Source: Candidatus Saccharibacteria bacterium UBA1788
GTDB taxonomy: Bacteria > Patescibacteriota > Saccharimonadia > Saccharimonadales > Saccharimonadaceae
DNA length: 9,961 bases
NCBI GenBank assembly: GCA_002315165.1
Contig: DCGC01000042.1
Coordinates: 3,343 to 13,303 of the forward strand
Direction of reading: 5' to 3'
Shown here: positions 5,765 to 9,961 of the stretch, in pieces
How positions within the stretch are numbered: the stretch's first letter is position 1
Layout: the number at the start of each line of letters is the position of its first letter
Notes under the pieces: generated by a model
The model's input: only the letters and a program-made list of their open reading frames with translations
What the model was told of the DNA's origin: nothing
Databases searched by the model: none
Position numbers and translations under genes: made by a program

Positions 5765-7207
5765 TTATTTGAGGTAAGCTGCAATGGCACGAGCGGCGCT
5801 AGAGCGAACGATGTCTTCCTCAAATAAAGTGACGACGATAGCTTCAGGCTTGCCAGCGAGTTTGCTGGCGCTATAGCTAAGGCCATTAGAGGTGCGATTG
5901 AGGTGGGGATTGGTAATTTGGGTAGGATCGCCAGAAATGATAACCTTAGACCCGTCACCAATACGGGATAACAGAGCACGAGCTTGGTAGCGTTCGGTAT
6001 CTTGGAATTCGTCGTAGATGATGAAGCTATTAGAAATAGAGCGACCGCCCATATAGATAATAGATTCGTATTCGAAGAACTTGTCTAGAATGTCAGCGAC
6101 TTTTCTATCGAGACAGTCACGTTTTGGTGTGGACTTTTTCTGGTCTTCCTCGTTCTTTTTATTCCCTGCGCAGTCTGGCGCAACCAATCGTAAGATGTTG
6201 CGGACATTGTCTGCGATTGGTTTGGCTTTTACCATAGTTTTTTCGGTATCGTCACCGGGTACGAACCCAATTTCTTTCCCCAAAGCTCCGTCACGTGGGC
6301 AGATGAAGATTTTTTCGTAAATTTCGCTTTCTGTTACTCCGTAATAGCCGGCAGCAACCGAAAGAAAAGTTTTACCTGTGCCAAAGAAGCCGGAAGCGAC
6401 AACGATAGGGACTTCTTCAGGCGGAAGCAGCAGCGCTTCAAAGAGCATAGCTTGACTAGGGGTGCGTGGACGGATGGATTTGAACTTTGGATTGTCAAAC
6501 CTGTGGAAACGAAGCGGAATTAGTGCGTCTTCCTTGGCGTCGAAACGACCGATGTTCTTAAAGCAGTTGTCGATTTGGCCAAAATCATCAACAACGAATT
6601 CGACGAACTCATTAGGGCGGAGTGGTTCTTCGCCCGTAAAGAAGTCGGCCCATTGGGCGGCCGTAATCTTATGGTTAGTAAACCAGAGATTGGCGCAGCC
6701 GAGAGGCAAGCTGACTTTACGTCGACCAGTATAAACTGTTGGGTTGATATGGGCGATGTCGATTTTGTGCAAAGCGGCGAGGGCGGACAGCTGGTCGCTG
6801 CCGGTCATGATTGCCAGATACTCAGGGGTTTCGAGCTTTTTGCTGATTGTTTGAGCGGCAATAATGGCGTCGCTTTTGGAGCTTTTAGGGTCTAGGCCGT
6901 TGGCGGCGTAGTCCTTTTTGCAGGTTTTGACGAATTCTACGATGGTGCCGTTAGCGAGCTGATAATAATCATCACCAGATTGGTTGATAGCTTCGAGAAT
7001 GATGCTAAAGCGACGAGTAAGTTCGCGGCAGGAATCGCCACGACCGGATTGTTCATGGTAAAAATCAATTACTCGATGGACATAATTTTCTGGGATATAG
7101 AAAATTTCTGCACGCTTTTTGTCGTCTACCAGAGGATTAATGATGCTAGGATCACCGATGAGAACATCTAATCCTGGGACGATAAAATCATGGTAGGATA
7201 CTGACAT
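5765..7207 (-). CDS. PIN-PhoH fusion ATPase (PhoH2/YlaK type)
   Basis: 480 residues. The C-terminal half (about 245-480) is a PhoH-type ATPase: Walker A GFFGTGKT (273-280), GGRSISNSFIIYDEFQDTE with Walker B (388-405), and VIISGDPTQITNPHL (422-436). The N-terminal half (about 1-190) aligns by position with the PIN ribonuclease of PhoH2 proteins, which couple RNA unwinding to cleavage. However, the usual DTN catalytic signature reads GLD (12-14, in PGLDVLIGDP), and the second acidic pair after the IP motif is not evident (YVHRVID). The nuclease may therefore be degenerate. The start is well supported: AGGAGGT (7220-7214) lies six bases before ATG. Its promoter overlaps the 3' end of der, and a hairpin sits in its leader. 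The ATPase is clear; substrate and nuclease activity are uncertain. Confidence 0.92.
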   Translation of the reverse strand: MSVSYHDFIVPGLDVLIGDPSIINPLVDDKKRAEIFYIPENYVHRVIDFYHEQSGRGDSCRELTRRFSIILEAINQSGDDYYQLANGTIVEFVKTCKKDYAANGLDPKSSKSDAIIAAQTISKKLETPEYLAIMTGSDQLSALAALHKIDIAHINPTVYTGRRKVSLPLGCANLWFTNHKITAAQWADFFTGEEPLRPNEFVEFVVDDFGQIDNCFKNIGRFDAKEDALIPLRFHRFDNPKFKSIRPRTPSQAMLFEALLLPPEEVPIVVASGFFGTGKTFLSVAAGYYGVTESEIYEKIFICPRDGALGKEIGFVPGDDTEKTMVKAKPIADNVRNILRLVAPDCAGNKKNEEDQKKSTPKRDCLDRKVADILDKFFEYESIIYMGGRSISNSFIIYDEFQDTERYQARALLSRIGDGSKVIISGDPTQITNPHLNRTSNGLSYSASKLAGKPEAIVVTLFEEDIVRSSAARAIAAYLK

Positions 7208-7240
7208 AGAATTACCTCCTCAATATTGTAATGTGCAAAA

Positions 7241-7261
7241 CGAGCATCGAAATGACGCCCG
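7241..7261 (-). promoter_or_regulatory. Hairpin in the 5' leader of the PIN-PhoH mRNA
   Basis: The minus-strand RNA CGGGCGUC (7261-7254), loop AUUUC, GAUGCUCG (7248-7241) forms 8 bp including two G-U pairs. It begins near the predicted start (about 7265) and ends 20 bases before the Shine-Dalgarno site. It may stabilise the 5' end or regulate translation. Confidence 0.4.
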
Positions 7262-7271
7262 CCTTGTTTAT

Positions 7272-7300
7272 ATTATAGCTGATAGAGGGTTATTTGTCAC
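7272..7300 (-). promoter_or_regulatory. Promoter of the PIN-PhoH gene
   Basis: Minus strand: GTGACA (7300-7295, one mismatch to TTGACA), a 17-base spacer and TATAAT (7277-7272). The -35 lies within the last codons of der. The predicted start is near 7265, giving a leader of about 57 bases with a Shine-Dalgarno site, unlike the leaderless genes nearby. Confidence 0.7.
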
Positions 7301-8603
7301 CCTTGTCTTTGTCGCTGCGGAAGCTAAAGAAAATTGGAGTGCCGACAAAAGGGTATTTTTCGCGAATTTTTCTTTCGAGGAAACGTTTCCAGGACCAATG
7401 GAGAAGCCCGAGGTCGTGGCCGTGAACTACGAACCAAGGCGGGCAAGTGTCGGTTTGGACGATGTATTTTGGTTTTGGGTGAGTGTTTTTTAGGCCGGCT
7501 GGTTTATGTTCGATGATGGCTTCGGCGAGAATTTTATTAAGATCAGATGTTTTAATTTCTAGTTTGCGAGTATCGTAAATTTCCGTGACGAGTTCGAACA
7601 GTTTAGTAACGTTTTTGCCGGTTTCGCTAGAGGTGATGAGGACTGGAGCGAAAGGTAAGAAATTAAAATCATATTCGAGTTTGTCGAGGATTGCGTCAGT
7701 ATCTTCGACAAGGTCGGCTTTAGTGAGGACGATGATGATTCCCTTGCCAGCTTTGATAATTTCTCCGGCAAGAGATTGGTCGAGTTTTGAATGAGGCTCA
7801 GTGGCGTCAACGAGGAGGGCACAAATATCGGATTCTTCGATAGCGGCAAGGGTGCGGATGGCGGAAAATTTTTCTATACCAACTTCGCGTTTGCCTGGTT
7901 TGCGTAAACCAGCAGTATCAAGGATTTCGATAGACTGGTTTTTATATTTAATTTCTAGGCGGTTTACGTCACGAGTGGTGCCTTGGCGGGAGCTGACGAT
8001 GGCTTGTTGTTTTTTTCCGAGGGAGTTAAAGAGGCTGGATTTGCCGACATTCGGGCGGCCGATAAGGGAGAGGGTGATTTTTTCGGCGGATTGGGCTGGG
8101 CGAGGAGAGGATTTTGGGAGGTTATGGAAAATAGCAGATTTTAGGTCTTTAATTCCCTGGCCAGTAGTGGCGGAGACGCTAAACGAATTGTTTTCCTTAA
8201 TACCAAAGGAGCGGAATTCTGGGAAGGCGAGCGATTCGCCGAGGTCGGATTTGTTAAGAGCAAGAAGGACTGGTTTTTTTGATTTTAGGGCTTTTTTTGC
8301 GATTTCGCGGTCGCGGAAATCAGGATATTTAGTCGAATCAACAGCGAGGATAATCAGGTCTGCAACTTCGATGGCGTCGGCGATTTGGTCTTGGATGCCT
8401 TGTTCAAACTCGTCGGAAGGGTCTTTAAGGCCGGCGGTATCGATTAAAATAAAACGTTCGTCGATTTTTGCGGTGACGTTGTCGCGAGTGGTGCCTTCTT
8501 CTCTAGCTACGATAGCAATATTTTTGTGCGCAAAACGATTAAGCAGGCTAGATTTTCCTGCGTTGGTTTGGCCGATTAATGCTACGATAGGGAGAGAGTT
8601 CAT
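7290..8603 (-). CDS. der: Ribosome biogenesis GTPase Der (EngA)
   Basis: 437 residues, normal length for Der, the double GTPase needed for maturation of the 50S subunit. First G domain: GQTNAGKS (11-18, a variant of the usual GRPNVGKS), GTTRD (37-41), DTAGL (55-59), NKSD (117-120). Second: GRPNVGKSS (182-190), GTTRD (208-212), DTAGLRKPG (229-237) and TKAD (294-297, Thr instead of Asn at the G4 position). The C-terminal KH-like domain spans about 345-430 (CPPWFVVHGHD, LHWSWKRFLERKIREKYPFVGTPI). The start has no Shine-Dalgarno site; a TATAAT box ends six bases upstream, predicting a leaderless mRNA. The promoter is divergent from and overlaps that of tRNA-Glu. No terminator is seen between der and the PhoH gene, so read-through is possible. 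Confidence 0.98.
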   Translation of the reverse strand: MNSLPIVALIGQTNAGKSSLLNRFAHKNIAIVAREEGTTRDNVTAKIDERFILIDTAGLKDPSDEFEQGIQDQIADAIEVADLIILAVDSTKYPDFRDREIAKKALKSKKPVLLALNKSDLGESLAFPEFRSFGIKENNSFSVSATTGQGIKDLKSAIFHNLPKSSPRPAQSAEKITLSLIGRPNVGKSSLFNSLGKKQQAIVSSRQGTTRDVNRLEIKYKNQSIEILDTAGLRKPGKREVGIEKFSAIRTLAAIEESDICALLVDATEPHSKLDQSLAGEIIKAGKGIIIVLTKADLVEDTDAILDKLEYDFNFLPFAPVLITSSETGKNVTKLFELVTEIYDTRKLEIKTSDLNKILAEAIIEHKPAGLKNTHPKPKYIVQTDTCPPWFVVHGHDLGLLHWSWKRFLERKIREKYPFVGTPIFFSFRSDKDKGDK

Positions 8604-8609
8604 ACCTCT

Positions 8610-8638
8610 ATTATATCATACTTTGCGTTTTTTGTCGA
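8610..8638 (-). promoter_or_regulatory. Leaderless promoter of der
   Basis: Minus strand: TCGACA (8638-8633, one mismatch to TTGACA), a 17-base spacer ending in TGA, TATAAT (8615-8610), six bases (AGAGGT), then ATG 8603. The GAGG resembles a Shine-Dalgarno core but is only one base from ATG, too close to work as one. Confidence 0.78.
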
Positions 8639-8651
8639 GGTGTGATAGAAT
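8623..8651 (+). promoter_or_regulatory. Promoter of tRNA-Glu
   Basis: Plus strand: TTGCGT (8623-8628), a 17-base spacer ending in TGA, TAGAAT (8646-8651). The predicted start near 8658 is only about four bases before the tRNA. It physically overlaps the divergent der promoter (8610-8638), so the two may compete for polymerase. Confidence 0.65.
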
Positions 8652-8661
8652 ATAAGGGTGT

Positions 8662-8738
8662 GGTTCCGTCGTCTAGTGGTCTAGGACGTCTGGTTCTCAT
8701 CCAGAAAATCGCGGGTTCGACTCCCGCCGGAATCACCA
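8662..8738 (+). tRNA. tRNA-Glu (anticodon CUC), CCA encoded
   Basis: A full cloverleaf: acceptor GGTTCCG pairs with CGGAATC (one G-U), followed by discriminator A and encoded CCA (8736-8738). The D-arm region is GTCTAGTGGTCTAGGAC. The anticodon stem TCTGG/CCAGA encloses loop TTCTCAT, giving anticodon CTC (8696-8698), which reads GAG. The T arm is CGGG-TTCGACT-CCCG. The TCGTCTAGTGGTCTAGGAC region is typical of bacterial tRNA-Glu. Confidence 0.97.
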
Positions 8739-8744
8739 TAGTTT

Positions 8745-8770
8745 GAGGGCTCAAAGGAGTTCTTTTTTTT
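8745..8770 (+). terminator. Terminator after tRNA-Glu
   Basis: GAGGGCTC (8745-8752), loop AAAG, GAGTTCTT (8757-8764) pair over 8 bp with three G-U wobbles, running into an eight-T tract (8763-8770). It is weaker than the other terminators here but well placed, seven bases after the CCA end. It has no U-tract on the minus strand, so it would not end the convergent DUF3048 gene. Confidence 0.6.
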
Positions 8771-8794
8771 GATTTTTAGTGGGCAAGGCAAGTA

Positions 8795-9961
8795 TTATTT
8801 ATAGGTGACTGAGCCGGTGTTTTCCGGAATGGCGGAAATCCAAGTTTGGCCTGGAGCGAGCTTGATTTCTTCGCCACTATTATCTAGAAAAGTGATTTGT
8901 TCGGCAGCAGATGGTTTATTCCAAGTGCCTTCTTTTACTGTGCCGTTTTGGAAAATATAGGCTTTGCCAGAGCCGATAGTGGTGATATCTTCGTGATAGT
9001 TATCCGAGGCGCGTTTTTCTTTAACGACCATAGCAATAACTACGCTAGGAGCGATTTGGACTGGTTCGCCGCAGGCGGTTTCTGGGGTTGGGTTTTTAAG
9101 GCCTTCAGGGCAGACGTAAGACGTGTGCGCTACTCCAGATGCATAAGAACGAAGATAGGTGTTCGATTCTTGGTCGTAAGTGTAGACTGGGTTGAAATTA
9201 TTAAGATTGCCAAAGCGGATAGCGATAGAGGTGACTAGGGCTGCCGATTCTATAGGAGAATCGTAATTAGAAGGATTAGCGACGTAATCTTGGTAGGTTG
9301 CGACTTTTTCTATGAGCTGATCCTTTTCTTCTTCGGATTCAAAGGTGGTGAGACGGGAGAATGATTTTGGCGAAGAAGAAGTGTTGCCAGTGTTTGCGCT
9401 GTGGCTGGCAAGATAAGTCGGGGTAGTGAAAAGATTATTCCAGCGGCGATTGAGAGTAGAATTTTTGTTAGAGCGATACATGTAGGAGTAGTTTTCGGTT
9501 AGATCGCGATAACCGCCTGACTTAAGAGCGGCAAGGGCGTCTTGGGCGCCGCCAGCATGAGTGACGGTGCAGTTAAATGGAGTATCCCAGTTTAGATAAT
9601 AAATACGAAGGGAGCGAATTGGCCCGATAGCGGAGACGGTTGGGTTTTTGAAAATGGCGGCGAAACGCGTGATGCCGGCTTCGGCAATAGCCTCAAAAAC
9701 AATGGAGGCTTCGGTTAGACCGGCTTGAGAACGAGCACCGTCGGTCCCGTTGGGGATTTGGATGCAGAAAATTGGTGAAGAGTTAAGCGAAGCGTCTTCG
9801 ATGATATTGCCAGTAAGATTATCGTAAATATAAGTTTTTTCTTCGAGTTGGATAGCGTGTTGATCGTGGGCGGAAAAAGTTTTTTGGAGAAAAAGATAGC
9901 AGAAAACGGCTGAGGCGGAGAGAAAAACTACAAAAATAGCAAAAAGCGCGACTTGGAGGCG
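8795..9961 (-). CDS. DUF3048 (YerB-family) envelope protein (partial, N-terminus beyond window)
   Basis: The frame is open from the right edge to TAA at 8795, giving 388 visible residues. ATG 9481 is internal: the frame upstream encodes conserved family sequence. The first residues form a membrane segment (VALFAIFVVFLSASAVFCYLF), then the DUF3048 core: QAGLTEASIVFEAIAEAGIT followed by RFAAIF, AIGPIRSLRIYYL, and THAGGAQDAL. The C-terminal DUF3048 half has GSGKAYIFQNGTVKEGTW, ITFLDNSGEEIKLAPGQTW and ends NTGSVTYK. B. subtilis YerB is a lipoprotein; here the N-terminal segment looks more like a signal anchor, although its own start is not visible. An insert with two cysteines (CPEGLKNPTPETAC) could form an external disulfide. 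The family's biochemical function is unknown to me; an outward-facing envelope role is inferred. It is convergent with tRNA-Glu, and I see no terminator of its own. Confidence 0.9.
   Translation of the reverse strand, partial: RLQVALFAIFVVFLSASAVFCYLFLQKTFSAHDQHAIQLEEKTYIYDNLTGNIIEDASLNSSPIFCIQIPNGTDGARSQAGLTEASIVFEAIAEAGITRFAAIFKNPTVSAIGPIRSLRIYYLNWDTPFNCTVTHAGGAQDALAALKSGGYRDLTENYSYMYRSNKNSTLNRRWNNLFTTPTYLASHSANTGNTSSSPKSFSRLTTFESEEEKDQLIEKVATYQDYVANPSNYDSPIESAALVTSIAIRFGNLNNFNPVYTYDQESNTYLRSYASGVAHTSYVCPEGLKNPTPETACGEPVQIAPSVVIAMVVKEKRASDNYHEDITTIGSGKAYIFQNGTVKEGTWNKPSAAEQITFLDNSGEEIKLAPGQTWISAIPENTGSVTYK

Noticed and set aside
8601..8609. GAGG before der as a Shine-Dalgarno site
   Set aside because: It ends one base from ATG, too close for ribosome binding; it lies in the gap between the -10 box and the start.
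9479..9481. ATG 9481 as the start of the DUF3048 gene
   Set aside because: The frame stays open to the window edge and encodes the conserved DUF3048 core and a membrane segment upstream of it.
1..9961. CRISPR arrays, insertion sequences, prophage or attachment sites
   Set aside because: No spaced direct repeats, transposase or integrase motifs, or terminal repeats were seen. No partial tRNA duplicate lies beside tRNA-Glu.

Overview
The window looks like ordinary chromosomal housekeeping sequence from a small, moderately AT-rich bacterial genome. It is most consistent with the candidate phyla radiation (Patescibacteria), perhaps Saccharibacteria. The hints are compact core genes, a cysteine-free topoisomerase I with a lysine-rich tail instead of zinc fingers, a sigma-region-4/HARE-type protein, a PIN-PhoH protein, a DUF3048 (YerB-type) envelope protein, and promoters fused to start codons. 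This placement is inference; there is no rRNA or other phylogenetic marker here. The standard genetic code fits: no core gene needs UGA recoding, and every visible stop is TAA or TAG.

Layout, left to right. (1) Minus strand: the N-terminal 242 residues of a sigma-region-4-like/HARE-type regulator (runs off the left edge), with its own consensus promoter. (2) Minus: topA. (3) A 413-base gap between topA and dprA. It holds a bidirectional terminator and what looks like an undescribed structured RNA gene on the minus strand (about 3574 to 3266), driven by a near-perfect promoter (TTGACT, 17 bp, TATAAT). (4) Plus: dprA, then a small membrane-anchored protein of unknown function with four cysteines, forming a two-gene unit. 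It ends at a terminator that lies inside the 3' end of the convergent pth. (5) Minus: pth, a PIN-PhoH ATPase, and der, each with its own promoter. (6) Plus: tRNA-Glu(CUC), divergent from der with overlapping promoters. (7) Minus: the C-terminal 388 residues of a DUF3048 protein (runs off the right edge).

The genes serve DNA topology (TopA), DNA uptake/recombination (DprA), translation quality control (Pth), ribosome assembly (Der), RNA metabolism (PIN-PhoH) and tRNA supply. They share a neighbourhood rather than one pathway. The most striking regulatory pattern is that topA, pth and der each carry an extended -10 box (TGN plus TATAAT or TATAGT) exactly six bases before ATG, with no Shine-Dalgarno site. 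This predicts leaderless mRNAs. The PhoH gene and the second gene of the dprA unit instead have good Shine-Dalgarno sites. The plus strand is G-rich in dprA and in the minus-strand genes alike, and the skew reverses over the candidate RNA gene.
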